The notes beneath the pieces are model-generated. The model was not told the DNA's origin. It saw only the letters and a program-made list of their open reading frames with translations, and searched no databases. From the NCBI RefSeq assembly GCF_902506165.1, contig NZ_LR733817.1, positions 3,519,937 through 3,583,936 of the forward strand: 64,000 nucleotides of DNA. Reading direction: 5' to 3'. Shown here one piece after another: positions 34,042 through 42,989 of the stretch (position 1 is the stretch's first letter; each line of letters begins with the position of its first letter). The DNA is from Bosea sp. 29B (GTDB taxonomy: Bacteria > Pseudomonadota > Alphaproteobacteria > Rhizobiales > Beijerinckiaceae). A program made the position numbers and the translations under genes.

Positions 34042-34956
34042 TTATGAAAGCGGTTGCGCCAGGAAAGGTTTCACTGCCGCGAGGGTGTCCTGCGGATTCT
34101 CCTCCGGCAGGAAATGGCCGCTGACGATCGCCTGACCCTCCGCCTGCGGTGCGAAGGTCTCGCGCCAGATCGCGAGTGGGCTCGCGCCCTTGGCCGGGAT
34201 GCCAGCCTCGCCCCAGAGCACCAGCACCGGGCAGAGGATCTTTTTGCCCGCCCCGAGATCGGCCTTGTCGTGATCGAGATCGGTGGTCGCGCCGGCACGA
34301 TAATCCTCGCAGGCGGCATGGATGCGCGAGGGGTCGTCGAAGGAGTCGACGTAGGCGGCCATCGCCAGCGGGTGGAAGGCCTCGATCTTCTTGGCCCGCG
34401 TCCAGCTCGCGATCGTATGGTCGAGCCAGCCGGCGGGGTCGGCCTGGATCAGCTTCTCCGGCACGGGCTCGGGCTGGGCGAGGAAGGTCCAGTGATAGAC
34501 CTGCATGGCGCGCGCTGCGTTCATGCCCTCCCACATCGAGACGGTCGGCAGGATGTCGAGCAGGACGAGCCGCTCGACCCGGCCGGGATGGTCGAGTGCG
34601 AGGCGATAGGCGACGCGGGCGCCGCGGTCATGGCCGATCACCGCGAAGCGGTTGAAGCCGAGCGTACTCATCGCGGCGACGATGTCTTCGCCCATGCCAC
34701 GCTTGCCGTAGAGCGCCTTGCCGTCATCGCCATGCGGAGCGGCCGACCAGCCATAGCCGCGCAGGTCCGGGCAGACGACCGTGTGCGTCTTCGCCAGTTC
34801 GCCCGCCATCTCGTGCCATTCGGCGTGGGTCTGCGGGAAGCCGTGGATCAGCACCACCGGCGGCCCTTCGCCGCCGACGCGGGCGAAGATCTTGCCGACC
34901 GGCCCGTCGATCCAGCGCGCCTCGAAACCGGGAAAGAGGCTGTCGATATTGGTCAT
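34042..34956 (-). CDS. haloacetate (fluoroacetate) dehalogenase
   Basis: This 304-residue alpha/beta hydrolase has Asp110 as nucleophile in GHDRGARVAYR. All other residues I recall from the fluoroacetate dehalogenase RPA1163 fall at the same numbers: Arg111 and Arg114 (carboxylate binding), Asp134 (acid), His155, Trp156 and Tyr219 (halide pocket), Trp185, with His281 as base, one residue shifted. The enzyme hydrolyses haloacetate to glycolate plus halide by an SN2 ester intermediate. The ATG at 34956 overlaps the vapC stop (ATGA), so the gene is translationally coupled to a toxin-antitoxin module, which is unusual. A 105-bp palindrome follows its stop. It lacks a signal peptide. Confidence 0.88.
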   Translation of the reverse strand: MTNIDSLFPGFEARWIDGPVGKIFARVGGEGPPVVLIHGFPQTHAEWHEMAGELAKTHTVVCPDLRGYGWSAAPHGDDGKALYGKRGMGEDIVAAMSTLGFNRFAVIGHDRGARVAYRLALDHPGRVERLVLLDILPTVSMWEGMNAARAMQVYHWTFLAQPEPVPEKLIQADPAGWLDHTIASWTRAKKIEAFHPLAMAAYVDSFDDPSRIHAACEDYRAGATTDLDHDKADLGAGKKILCPVLVLWGEAGIPAKGASPLAIWRETFAPQAEGQAIVSGHFLPEENPQDTLAAVKPFLAQPLS

Positions 34957-35378
34957 GGCCGCTGCTCCTGTGACGGTACGGCCGCGGCGATGTCCGTCAG
35001 GCCGAAATCCTCGCCCTTGTAGAGCAGAGGCGCGTTCAAGGATTTGGCAAGAGCATAGGAGAAGCAGTCGCCGAGATTGAGCTTGGCCGGGTGGCGGCCC
35101 TTGCCGAAGCGCAGGAAGGCCTTCGCGGCAATTGAGGCCTGGGCTGGATCGACAGGAGCGATATCGATGGCGAAATCCGACAGAGACTGCGTGAAGCGCT
35201 CCAGAGATAGCCCGGGTGCTCGCGTCGAAAGCACCATGACGCACTCCACGAAGCTCATGGCCGAGCAGATATTTCGAGGGCTGAAGCTCAACCGTTCCAA
35301 GAACGATCGAGCTTCCGGCTCCTCAAGCAAAATTGCAACGATGACCGAGCTGTCGACGACGATCGTGTCTGCTGTCAC
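34953..35378 (-). CDS. vapC: VapC-type PIN-domain ribonuclease toxin
   Basis: This 141-residue protein has the four acidic positions of PIN nucleases: Asp9 (VDSS), Glu45 (FVECVM), Asp104 (GDCFSYALA) and Asp124/129 (GEDFGLTD). VapC toxins cleave tRNA or rRNA when released from VapB. It overlaps vapB by 4 bases upstream and the dehalogenase by 4 bases downstream, so all three reading frames are coupled. The acidic set is complete, so activity is expected. Confidence 0.9.
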   Translation of the reverse strand: MTADTIVVDSSVIVAILLEEPEARSFLERLSFSPRNICSAMSFVECVMVLSTRAPGLSLERFTQSLSDFAIDIAPVDPAQASIAAKAFLRFGKGRHPAKLNLGDCFSYALAKSLNAPLLYKGEDFGLTDIAAAVPSQEQRP

Positions 35379-35629
35379 GAGGGCAGGCCGTTCTCGTCAT
35401 AGCCGATGATCTCGTCATCGGTTCTCGGATCGTCGACCCGATAGGTCCGGATCTCGGCGAGAAGTTTCTCGACCTTCTCCAGATCGATCCGCCCCTGCTT
35501 CGGCTTGGGCAGACGCGCAAGCCGTTCCTCGGCTGCCGTTTTGACTGCGTCGGTGATCGTCTCTCCGGTCCGAGCGGCGAGCTCTCTTACGATCCTGTCG
35601 GCGTCGGGATCCTTGATCAGGATGGCCAT
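35375..35629 (-). CDS. vapB: VapB-type antitoxin
   Basis: This 84-residue protein has a small N-terminal DNA-binding part typical of Rv0623-like antitoxins (MAILIKDPDADRIVRELAARTGETITDAVKTAAEERLARL), and an acidic/basic C-terminal tail (EKVEKLLAEIRTYRVDDPRTDDEIIGYDENG) that would wrap around VapC. Start at 35629. It is the first gene of the vapB-vapC-dehalogenase unit, which lies on the same strand as purD. An 11-bp palindrome 11 bp upstream is its likely autoregulatory site. Confidence 0.9.
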   Translation of the reverse strand: MAILIKDPDADRIVRELAARTGETITDAVKTAAEERLARLPKPKQGRIDLEKVEKLLAEIRTYRVDDPRTDDEIIGYDENGLPS

Positions 35630-35640
35630 GGCATCCTCGT

Positions 35641-35670
35641 GTATATATCGATTGCTAGTTCGATATATAC
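35641..35670. promoter_or_regulatory. VapBC operator palindrome
   Basis: GTATATATCGA (35641-35651) and TCGATATATAC (35660-35670) are perfect 11-bp inverted copies separated by TTGCTAGT. The AT-rich arms overlap a plausible -10 region. The site lies between the purD stop (35689) and the vapB start (35629), as expected for autorepression by the VapB-VapC complex. Confidence 0.8.
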
Positions 35671-35688
35671 AACGCGCCGATCGCTCTG

Positions 35689-36969
35689 TCAGCCTTCGCG
35701 CTCGCGCTTGATCGCCTGCCAGCCGATATCGCGGCGGCAGAAGCCGCCGGGCCAGTCGATCAGGTCGACAGCCGCGTAAGCCTTGGCCTGCGCCTCGCTG
35801 ACGCTCTTTCCGAGCGCGACGATGTTGAGCACGCGCCCACCGTTGGCGACGATGTCGTTGCCCTTCGCCTGCGTGCCGGCGTGGAAGACCAGCACATCCT
35901 TTTCGGCGGCAGCCTTGTCGATGCCCTCGATGACGCTGCCCTTCTCGGGCGTGCCGGGATAGCCCTTCGCCGCCATCACCACCGTCAGCGCGACGTTGTC
36001 GGACCAGCGCAGGTCGATCGCATTCAGCACGCCGTCGCGCGCGGCGAGCAGGGCCGGCACCAGATCGCTCTTCAGGCGCGGCATCAGCACCTCGCATTCT
36101 GGATCGCCGAAGCGGGTGTTGTATTCGATCAGCTTCGGGCCGTCGGCGGTGATCATCAGCCCGGCGAAGAGCACCCCTTTGAACGGCGTGCCGCGCTGGT
36201 TCATGCCGGCCAGCGTCGGCGCAATGATCTCGGTCATGACCTGCGCTTCCATCGCCTTGGTCATGACCGGCGCCGGTGAGTAAGCGCCCATGCCACCGGT
36301 ATTCGGGCCGGTGTCGCCGTCGAAGGCGCGCTTGTGATCCTGAGCCGAGGCGAGGGGCAGAGCATGCGCGCCGTCGCAGAGCGCGAAGAAGCTCGCTTCC
36401 TCGCCGATCATCCACTCCTCGATCACGACCTCGGCGCCGGCAGCGCCGAGCCCGCCGGAGAACATCATCGCCAGCGCCTCATTGGCCTGCTCGACCGTCT
36501 CGGCCATGACCACGCCCTTGCCGGCGGCGAGCCCGTCGGCCTTGATCACCAGCGGCGCGCCGGTCTTCGCGACATACGCCTTCGCCGTAGCCTCGTCGGT
36601 GAAGCGGGCGAAGGCCGCGGTCGGGATGCCGAACTCGGCGCAGAGCTCCTTGGTGAAGGCCTTCGAGCCCTCGAGCTGCGCTGCCGCCCTGGACGGGCCG
36701 AAGGTCTTGATCCCCGCGGCTTCGAGATCGTCGACGATACCGTCGACCAGCGGACCCTCCGGCCCGACCACGACGAGGCCGACGCCCTGCAGCTTGCAGA
36801 AATCGGCGACGGCGCGGTGATCGGCGATATCCAGCACGACATTGTCGCCGCATTGGGCGGTGCCGGGATTGCCGGGGGCAATGAAAAGCTTGTCGCAGAG
36901 CGGGGAGGCGCAGATCGCCCAGGCTAGGGCATGCTCGCGCCCACCGGACCCGATCAGAAGAATGTTCAT
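35689..36969 (-). CDS. purD: phosphoribosylamine--glycine ligase
   Basis: This 426-residue ATP-grasp enzyme joins 5-phosphoribosylamine and glycine in purine synthesis. [19 protein letters not shown] is the N-domain signature; [20 protein letters not shown] and [19 protein letters not shown] follow. ATP-grasp motifs include [13 protein letters not shown] and the metal site [16 protein letters not shown] precedes the ATG at 36969; the frame is open upstream but non-homologous. It is divergent from xseA (92 bp), and the TA module follows on the same strand. Confidence 0.96.
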   Translation of the reverse strand: MNILLIGSGGREHALAWAICASPLCDKLFIAPGNPGTAQCGDNVVLDIADHRAVADFCKLQGVGLVVVGPEGPLVDGIVDDLEAAGIKTFGPSRAAAQLEGSKAFTKELCAEFGIPTAAFARFTDEATAKAYVAKTGAPLVIKADGLAAGKGVVMAETVEQANEALAMMFSGGLGAAGAEVVIEEWMIGEEASFFALCDGAHALPLASAQDHKRAFDGDTGPNTGGMGAYSPAPVMTKAMEAQVMTEIIAPTLAGMNQRGTPFKGVLFAGLMITADGPKLIEYNTRFGDPECEVLMPRLKSDLVPALLAARDGVLNAIDLRWSDNVALTVVMAAKGYPGTPEKGSVIEGIDKAAAEKDVLVFHAGTQAKGNDIVANGGRVLNIVALGKSVSEAQAKAYAAVDLIDWPGGFCRRDIGWQAIKREREG

Positions 36970-37061
36970 CGCATCTCTCCGCTTGCTCAAAGGCGCAATA
37001 GCTGCCGCGGGCTGACGGAGCAACGCTTCTGCTGGCGTCCTCGTGCCGCTAAGTTCGCGCC

Positions 37062-38585
37062 ATGGACAACGAATCGCCTCAAGCCCCCGGCAATGCTCCC
37101 GAATGGTCAGTCTCCGACCTCTCCGGCGCGCTCAAGCGCACGTTGGAGGATGCCTTCGGTTTCGTGCGCGTACGCGGTGAAATCTCCGGCTATCGCGGCC
37201 CGGTCGGCTCCGGCCACGTCTATTTCTCGCTGAAGGACGCCAACGCCAAGATCGACGCGGTGATCTGGAAGGGCGTCTTCGGCCGGCTGAAGACCAAGCC
37301 CCAGGAAGGGCTCGAGGTCATCGCCACCGGCAAGATCACCACCTTCGCCGGCAAGTCGAGCTACCAGATCATTATCGATTCGCTGGAGCCGGCCGGCATC
37401 GGCGCGCTGATGGCGCTGCTGGAGGAACGCCGCAAGAAGCTCGCGGCCGAGGGCCTCTTCGATGCCGGTCGCAAGCAGCTCATCCCGTTCCTGCCGCGCG
37501 TGGTCGGCGTCATCACCTCGCCGACCGGCGCCGTCATCCGTGACATCCTGCACCGGCTGGAGGAGCGCTTCCCTCGTCAGGTCCTGGTCTGGCCGGTGCG
37601 TGTCCAGGGCGAGAGCAGCGCGGCCGAGGTCGCCAACGCGATCGCGGGCTTCAACGCGCTGCCCGAAGGCGGGCGCATTCCGCGTCCGGATGTGATCATC
37701 GTCGCGCGCGGTGGCGGCTCGCTCGAAGACCTGATGGGCTTCAACGAGGAGGTGGTGGTCCGCGCCGCCGCGGCCTCGCTGATCCCGCTGGTCTCGGCGG
37801 TCGGCCACGAGACCGATGTGACCCTGATCGATCACGCCGCCGATCTGCGGGCGCCGACGCCGACCGGCGCGGCTGAGAAGGTCGTGCCGGTGCGGGTCGA
37901 ATTGCTGGGGCAGGTGACGGATCTTTCCCGGCGGCTCTCCGGAGCGACGCTGCGCCTGTCCGAGCGTCGCCGCAACGATCTGCGCGCGCTCGCCCGCGCC
38001 CTGCCGACGCCCGAGAATCTGCTGGCCGCACCGCGTCAGCGGCTCGACCTCGCCGCTGCCAAGCTCGGTCCGGCGCTGGCGCGCAATGCTCGTGCGTACG
38101 AGCAGCGTCTCGCCCAGCTCGACCGCCGCCTCCACACGCAGTCGCCAGCGGCAAAGCTCAAGACGCATGCTGCGAAGCTGGATGGTCTTGCTAAGCTCCT
38201 CGCGGCTGCTCGCGACAAGATCTTTCTGGTCGAGCGCAACAGGATCGCCAGAGCCCGAGATAATCTTCATTCCGTCCATACACGGGCGCTGCCAGCCTTC
38301 GCCCGCCAGATTCAGCGCCGCCGCGACCGGCTCGACAGCGTCTGGGCGCTCGCTGCGTCGTTAGGGCCGCAGGCTGTGCTGGCGCGCGGCTATGCGCTTG
38401 TGCGCGACGAGGGCGGCAATCTGCTGCGCAGTGCTGCGGCCGCTCGGCCGGGATTGGCCCTCCAGGTCACGCTCGCCGATGGCAGCTTCGCTGCGATCGT
38501 GCCGGGCGGGGCTGTTCCGCCGCAGGCGCCGCGGCAGCCGACCCGCAAGGCGGTCGGCGGGAGCGGGCAGGGCGATCTGTTCTGA
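37062..38585 (+). CDS. xseA: exodeoxyribonuclease VII large subunit
   Basis: This 507-residue protein starts with an OB-fold ([35 protein letters not shown]). The catalytic middle domain has the [18 protein letters not shown] and [26 protein letters not shown] blocks, with [27 protein letters not shown] long coiled-coil region follows and a short DLF tail ends the protein. With XseB it degrades single-stranded DNA to oligonucleotides; xseB is not in the window. It is divergent from purD. Confidence 0.95.
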   Translation: MDNESPQAPGNAPEWSVSDLSGALKRTLEDAFGFVRVRGEISGYRGPVGSGHVYFSLKDANAKIDAVIWKGVFGRLKTKPQEGLEVIATGKITTFAGKSSYQIIIDSLEPAGIGALMALLEERRKKLAAEGLFDAGRKQLIPFLPRVVGVITSPTGAVIRDILHRLEERFPRQVLVWPVRVQGESSAAEVANAIAGFNALPEGGRIPRPDVIIVARGGGSLEDLMGFNEEVVVRAAAASLIPLVSAVGHETDVTLIDHAADLRAPTPTGAAEKVVPVRVELLGQVTDLSRRLSGATLRLSERRRNDLRALARALPTPENLLAAPRQRLDLAAAKLGPALARNARAYEQRLAQLDRRLHTQSPAAKLKTHAAKLDGLAKLLAAARDKIFLVERNRIARARDNLHSVHTRALPAFARQIQRRRDRLDSVWALAASLGPQAVLARGYALVRDEGGNLLRSAAAARPGLALQVTLADGSFAAIVPGGAVPPQAPRQPTRKAVGGSGQGDLF

Positions 38586-38699
38586 CATTCCGAAAACCGG
38601 TCATTCACCACCAATTTGGATGAATAGCGTCCCGTTCAGATAGCGTTCAGCTAGAGCTGGCTAATCGCTGCCTGATAGCGGTTGGGGGAATGTTCCTTG

Positions 38700-39470
38700 A
38701 TGCTCGCCGGTTTCCGGATACGCCTTGCTTGTGCCTTTGCCATGCTTGCGCCTCTGGGCCTGCAAGTGCAGCAGGCGAATGCGACCGAATTCGTCTGCAG
38801 GCCGTCGACGCTGACGCGCGATGCCGCCGATCTCGCTTCCTCCTGGAGCAGGGGCAGCACCCCCTTGCGCATTCTCGCCATTGGCTCGTCCTCGACCGAA
38901 GGCATCGGCGCCAGCGGCAAGGACAAGACCTACCCGGCCCGGCTCGGCGCGTTGTTGCGCGAAGGCCTGTCAGGCCGCTCCATCGAGATGGTCAATGCTG
39001 GCATCGGCGGCGAGACGGCGCCGCAGACCTTGTCGCGCCTCAAGGCCGCGTTGTCGGAAGGCCGCTACGATTTGGTGATCTGGCAGGTCGGCACCAACGA
39101 CGCCGTGACCGGCGGCGATCTCGGCACCTTCCGCCAACTCGTCGCAGACGGCATCGCCGCCGCCAAGCAGGCCCGCACCCGGCTCGTCATCCTCGATCCG
39201 CAGTTCTATCCCGGCATCAAGGAAACGGCGCGTTATCGTGCCTATGTCGACGCCATCGCCGAGGTCGCCAGGGCGCAGGCAGTCCCGGTGCTGTCGCGCT
39301 ATCAGGCGATGCTGAGCTGGTATCAGCGCGATGCGGACGGCTTCATGGCCGCGCTCGCCGGAGACCGGTTTCATATGAGCGATGCCGGTTATGGCTGCCT
39401 GGCCCAGGACATCGCCCGCTCACTCCTAGGTGACAGGCCGGCTGCGACGCTCACGGCCTCGGCACGCTGA
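38700..39470 (+). CDS. SGNH/GDSL-family esterase, exported
   Basis: This 256-residue protein has a signal peptide (LACAFAMLAPLGLQVQQANA). The SGNH blocks are present: nucleophile Ser64 in AIGSSSTEG, Gly103-104 in GIGGETA, Asn133 in VGTNDAV, and DxxH in DRFHMSDAGYG. TesA/arylesterase-like members hydrolyse short acyl esters or act on extracellular lipids and sugars. The ATG at 38700 follows GGGGGA. It is convergent with the hydrolase gene at 39500. Confidence 0.88.
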   Translation: MLAGFRIRLACAFAMLAPLGLQVQQANATEFVCRPSTLTRDAADLASSWSRGSTPLRILAIGSSSTEGIGASGKDKTYPARLGALLREGLSGRSIEMVNAGIGGETAPQTLSRLKAALSEGRYDLVIWQVGTNDAVTGGDLGTFRQLVADGIAAAKQARTRLVILDPQFYPGIKETARYRAYVDAIAEVARAQAVPVLSRYQAMLSWYQRDADGFMAALAGDRFHMSDAGYGCLAQDIARSLLGDRPAATLTASAR

Positions 39471-39499
39471 AGTTTGACAGGCCGCGGCTCGCCGCAGCT

Positions 39500-40348
39500 T
39501 CACCTGCCCATCAGGAAGGCCTTGACCCGCTTGATCGCGTCCGCGCGTGCGGCTGGGTCGGTGCCGATCGTGACCTTGCCGGTCCCGGAGGCCGAATAGG
39601 CGACGCCTTCCTTCTCGCGCCGGTCGAGGCGCGGATGGTCGAAATCATGCACCGCGCCGGGATAGAGCACGAGCTCAACCGGCTCGCCGCGGGCGCGGGC
39701 GGCCTTGGCGAGGAAGTCGCAAGGGGCGGGCGGCGTCCAGTCGTCGGCATCGCCCATCAGGATTAGGGTCGGCAGCCTCGCCTCGAAGCTGCCCGACTCC
39801 GATTGCAGCCGGCAGCCGGGATAGAAGGCGACGGCGCGAGCGAAGTCCGGCTGGCGGTCGGCCGGCCGACGGTCTTTGCGGATCGCGGCGAGGACGCTGG
39901 AGCCGCCTCCCGACCAGCCGAGCAGCGCGATCGCATCGCGGCGGACATCGGGGCGGTCCTGCAGCCAGCGCCGCGCCGCCATCGCATCGCCGACGCGTTC
40001 GCGGCTGGCGCGGATGGTGACGTCCTTGACACCGCATTGCGAACCGAGCCCGCGCGAGCCGTAGCTGTCCGGCATCAGCACGATCAGTCCGGTCTCGGCC
40101 AGGCGCTCGCCCCAGTCGCTGTGTCGCATCGAGAGCTTCTCGGGCTCGCGCCAGAGGCCGCCACAGCCATGCAGCGCGACGACAGCGGGAAACGGCCCCG
40201 GGCCCGTCGGGCGGAACATCACCCCATCGAGCTGATAGTCGTCATGCGGGATGCGGACGCGTTCATAGCCGCCCGCCATCGCGGGCGCCGCGAGCAGGGA
40301 AACAAGACCAATCGCCAGCAAGGTGGCGCGGGTCAGGCTGGACATCAT
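39500..40348 (-). CDS. dienelactone-hydrolase-like alpha/beta hydrolase, exported
   Basis: This protein of about 282 residues has a signal peptide (MMSSLTRATLLAIGLVSLLAAPAMA). The DLH-type fold is shown by VVALHGCGGLW, the nucleophile Ser in GWSGGGSS, the Asp in LILMGDADDWTP and His in GAVHDFDHP. The extra Cys residues (QCGVK, GCRL) may form a disulfide in the periplasm. A longer start at 40387 is in frame, but would precede the signal peptide. Substrates are unknown. Confidence 0.85.
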   Translation of the reverse strand: MMSSLTRATLLAIGLVSLLAAPAMAGGYERVRIPHDDYQLDGVMFRPTGPGPFPAVVALHGCGGLWREPEKLSMRHSDWGERLAETGLIVLMPDSYGSRGLGSQCGVKDVTIRASRERVGDAMAARRWLQDRPDVRRDAIALLGWSGGGSSVLAAIRKDRRPADRQPDFARAVAFYPGCRLQSESGSFEARLPTLILMGDADDWTPPAPCDFLAKAARARGEPVELVLYPGAVHDFDHPRLDRREKEGVAYSASGTGKVTIGTDPAARADAIKRVKAFLMGR

Positions 40349-40464
40349 CGCAACTGACGCTATCACAGAAAGACCATGCTGGAACAATGCGTGGTTTCAG
40401 AAATGGTTGCGTCAAGCTGCAACCTGTACGTTAACCTGCTGTCGCTCGATCGCCCGACCCCGTG

Positions 40465-40686
40465 ATGAACATCAACGAACGTCTGCCCCCCTCAGGATCG
40501 GAAGCGCTGGTCGATTACGGCCATGGCGAGTTTCGGGTCGTGCGCCCCGGCGCCTTCGTCCGCTGCGCCGTCACCGGCGCCGCGATCCGGCTCGAGGATC
40601 TGCGCTACTGGTCGGTCGACTGGCAGGAGGCCTATGCCTCACCCGAGGCGGTGCTATTGCGCGTACGCCGAGCCGGCCGCACCTGA
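40465..40686 (+). CDS. DUF2093 protein
   Basis: This 73-residue protein carries GHGEFRVVRPGAFVRCAVTGAAIRLEDLRYWSVDWQEAY, matching DUF2093, a small family of Hyphomicrobiales and relatives with one paired Cys and the invariant LRYWSV. Function unknown. The start at 40465 follows a possible GTG at 40462. The end overlaps the convergent lpxK stop by 33 bases. It is consistently found beside the Kdo/lipid A cluster in related genomes, as I recall. Confidence 0.85.
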   Translation: MNINERLPPSGSEALVDYGHGEFRVVRPGAFVRCAVTGAAIRLEDLRYWSVDWQEAYASPEAVLLRVRRAGRT

Positions 40687-41688
40687 GCGGGCCTTTGCGA
40701 GGGCATTGCGCAGCAGCGCGTTGAGCGCTGCGTCATCCTCGAAGACGAGCGTGACCGGCACGCACAGAAGGAGCGAGCGCTCGGCCGCCGGCCAGAGCGG
40801 CGCGAGCTTGACCATGTCCTTCTCGGTGACGGCGATGCGGCAGGCCTTCGTCTTCGCATCGGCGATCAGCGCCGCGACGTCAGCATCCGAATAGGCATGG
40901 TGGTCGCCATAAGCACGCTCGCCAGCGAGCCGTGCACCAGCGGTGCGCAGTGTTGCCGCGAATTTCTCGGGCCGGCCGATGCCCGAGACCGCCAGCACCG
41001 ACAGGCCGGCGAGCTCCGCCTGAATGTCGATCGGCGGCACGAGCTTCGCCCGCAGGACGCGCTTGCCGACGGTGAGCGCCTGCGCGGCGACATGGTCGCC
41101 GGCCGCTCCTTCGCCGATGACGACGAGGGCATCGGCCTGCCCGAGTTGCCCGGCGAGCGGTGCGCGCAGCGGCCCGGCCGGCAGGCAAAGTCTGTTGCCG
41201 ACGCCGACGGCGCCATCGATGACCGCCAGTCGCAGGTCCTTGTGCAGCGACGGATTCTGCAGCCCGTCATCCATCAGGACGAGGCTGGCGCCGGCCTCGC
41301 GCGCCAGCGCAGCGCCAGCTGGCCGTTCGCGCGCGACGATCGTCGGCAGCCGCGCCGCCAGCAGCAGCGGTTCGTCGCCGATATCGACTGCACCGTGCCG
41401 GTCCGGCTTGACTTGCACCGGGCCGGAGAGCCGCCCGCCATAGCCGCGCGTCAGGGCGAATGGCGTCTCGCCCATCGCGGCGAGCCGGGATGCCAGCGCC
41501 AGCGTGGTCGGCGTCTTGCCAGCGCCCCCGGCGACAAAGTTGCCGACGCAGATCACCGGTATGCCGGCTTCGGCACCCGGACGGCGCATGCGCTTCAGCG
41601 TGATCGCGCCATAGAGCACCCCGAGCGGTTGCAGCAGCCGGGCGAGGGCGGATGGCGGCGCGCGCCACCAGAAGCCCGGGGCGCGCAT
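40654..41688 (-). CDS. lpxK: tetraacyldisaccharide 4'-kinase
   Basis: This 344-residue membrane-associated kinase phosphorylates the 4' position of tetraacyldisaccharide 1-phosphate to give lipid IVA. The P-loop is FVAGGAGKTPTTLAL (Lys58-Thr59). DRHGAVDIGDEPLLLA and ASLVLMDDGLQNPSLHKDLRLAVID (the DDGxQ motif) are family markers. The start abuts the waaA stop with a 1-base overlap, indicating one operon. Confidence 0.95.
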   Translation of the reverse strand: MRAPGFWWRAPPSALARLLQPLGVLYGAITLKRMRRPGAEAGIPVICVGNFVAGGAGKTPTTLALASRLAAMGETPFALTRGYGGRLSGPVQVKPDRHGAVDIGDEPLLLAARLPTIVARERPAGAALAREAGASLVLMDDGLQNPSLHKDLRLAVIDGAVGVGNRLCLPAGPLRAPLAGQLGQADALVVIGEGAAGDHVAAQALTVGKRVLRAKLVPPIDIQAELAGLSVLAVSGIGRPEKFAATLRTAGARLAGERAYGDHHAYSDADVAALIADAKTKACRIAVTEKDMVKLAPLWPAAERSLLLCVPVTLVFEDDAALNALLRNALAKARSGAAGSAYAQ

Positions 41689-42989
41689 CAGTCCACGCTC
41701 TCGCGCTGGCCGATGGTGGCGCGCAGCAGCAGCGGCTCGATCGCCTGGACGGTCCGCTCCAGCGCGCCGCTGAGCTCGGTGCTGGTGCGGGCTGCGGCCC
41801 GGGCGGCCTGGCGCGCTGCGGCGGGGTCGCTGAGCCAGCGGTGCACGGCCTGGGCCAGTTCCTGCCGGTCGGCGACCTCTATTGCGCCACCGCCGGCATC
41901 GAAGGCGGCGAAGAGGTCGGCGGATTTATGCACGAGCGGACCATGCAGCAGGGCGCAGCCGAGCTTGGCCGGCTCGATCGGGTTGTGGCCGCCGATGGGG
42001 GCGAGCGAGCCGCCGATGAAGGCGACCGGCGCCAGCCGGTAGAACAGGCCGAGATCGCCGAGAGTGTCGGCGATGTAGAAGTCGATGTCGCGCTCAGGCA
42101 GGTGGCCGAGCGAGCGCCGGGCGCTGGCGACGTCGTTGGCCTGCGCCAGGGCCTCGACCTCGCCGCCGCGATCGGGATGGCGCGGCACGACGATGGTGAG
42201 GAGCTTCGGCAGATGCGTCCTGACGCCGAGATGGGCGGCGAGCACGTCCTCCTCCTCGCCCGGGTGGGTCGAGGCGGCGACCCAGACCGGCCGGCCGGCG
42301 GCGAGGCCATCAAGTAAGGCAAGCGTATTGGGATCGGCCGGCGGGGCGGGGACGTCGAATTTCAGGTTGCCGGCGATGCTGACGCGTGGCGCGCCGAGCT
42401 GGGCGAGGCGCTGCCCGTCCTCTTGCGACTGCGCCAGGCAGCGGTCGAAGCCGGAGAGCAGATAGCGCGAGGTCTGCGGGAACTTGTACCAGCGCCGGAA
42501 GGAGCGCTCCGACATGCGCGCATTGACCAGGACGAGCGGCACGCCGCGCTTGCCGGCCTCGATCATCAGGTTCGGCCAGATCTCGGATTCGCAGATCAGG
42601 CCGAGATCGGGGCGCCAATGGTCGAGGAAGCGGCGCATATAGCGCGGCACGTCGAGCGGCAGGAACTGATGGATCGCCCCAGCCGGCAGGCGCTGCGCCA
42701 GGAGCCGCGCCGAGGTCACGGTGCCCGAGGTCACCAGCACGGCGAGCCCGCGCCGCTGCAGCCGCTCGATCAGGGGCAGCAACGTCACCGTTTCGCCGAC
42801 GCTGGCGCCGTGCAGCCAGACCAGCGTCTTCGTCGGCCGCTCGACGCTCGGATGGCCCCGCCGCTCGGAGAGGCGTGCCGGGTCCTCCTTGCCGCGCCGG
42901 CGTCGCCAGAGCAGCAAGCCGGCGGCCACCGGCTCGAGCAGGGCAGTGAGCGTCCGGTAGGCCTGGATGATGAAGCTGCGGCCGATCAT
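41688..42989 (-). CDS. waaA: 3-deoxy-D-manno-octulosonic acid transferase
   Basis: This 433-residue GT30 glycosyltransferase adds Kdo from CMP-Kdo to lipid IVA. An N-terminal membrane segment is followed by the acceptor-binding motif WLHGASVGETVTLLPLI, whose Glu is the catalytic base. The C-terminal half has HPDRGGEVEALAQ, VAFIGGSLAPIGGHNPIEPAKLG and a donor site. Also called kdtA. Its start overlaps the DUF374 gene stop by 4 bases, and its stop overlaps lpxK by 1 base. Confidence 0.95.
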   Translation of the reverse strand: MIGRSFIIQAYRTLTALLEPVAAGLLLWRRRRGKEDPARLSERRGHPSVERPTKTLVWLHGASVGETVTLLPLIERLQRRGLAVLVTSGTVTSARLLAQRLPAGAIHQFLPLDVPRYMRRFLDHWRPDLGLICESEIWPNLMIEAGKRGVPLVLVNARMSERSFRRWYKFPQTSRYLLSGFDRCLAQSQEDGQRLAQLGAPRVSIAGNLKFDVPAPPADPNTLALLDGLAAGRPVWVAASTHPGEEEDVLAAHLGVRTHLPKLLTIVVPRHPDRGGEVEALAQANDVASARRSLGHLPERDIDFYIADTLGDLGLFYRLAPVAFIGGSLAPIGGHNPIEPAKLGCALLHGPLVHKSADLFAAFDAGGGAIEVADRQELAQAVHRWLSDPAAARQAARAAARTSTELSGALERTVQAIEPLLLRATIGQRESVD

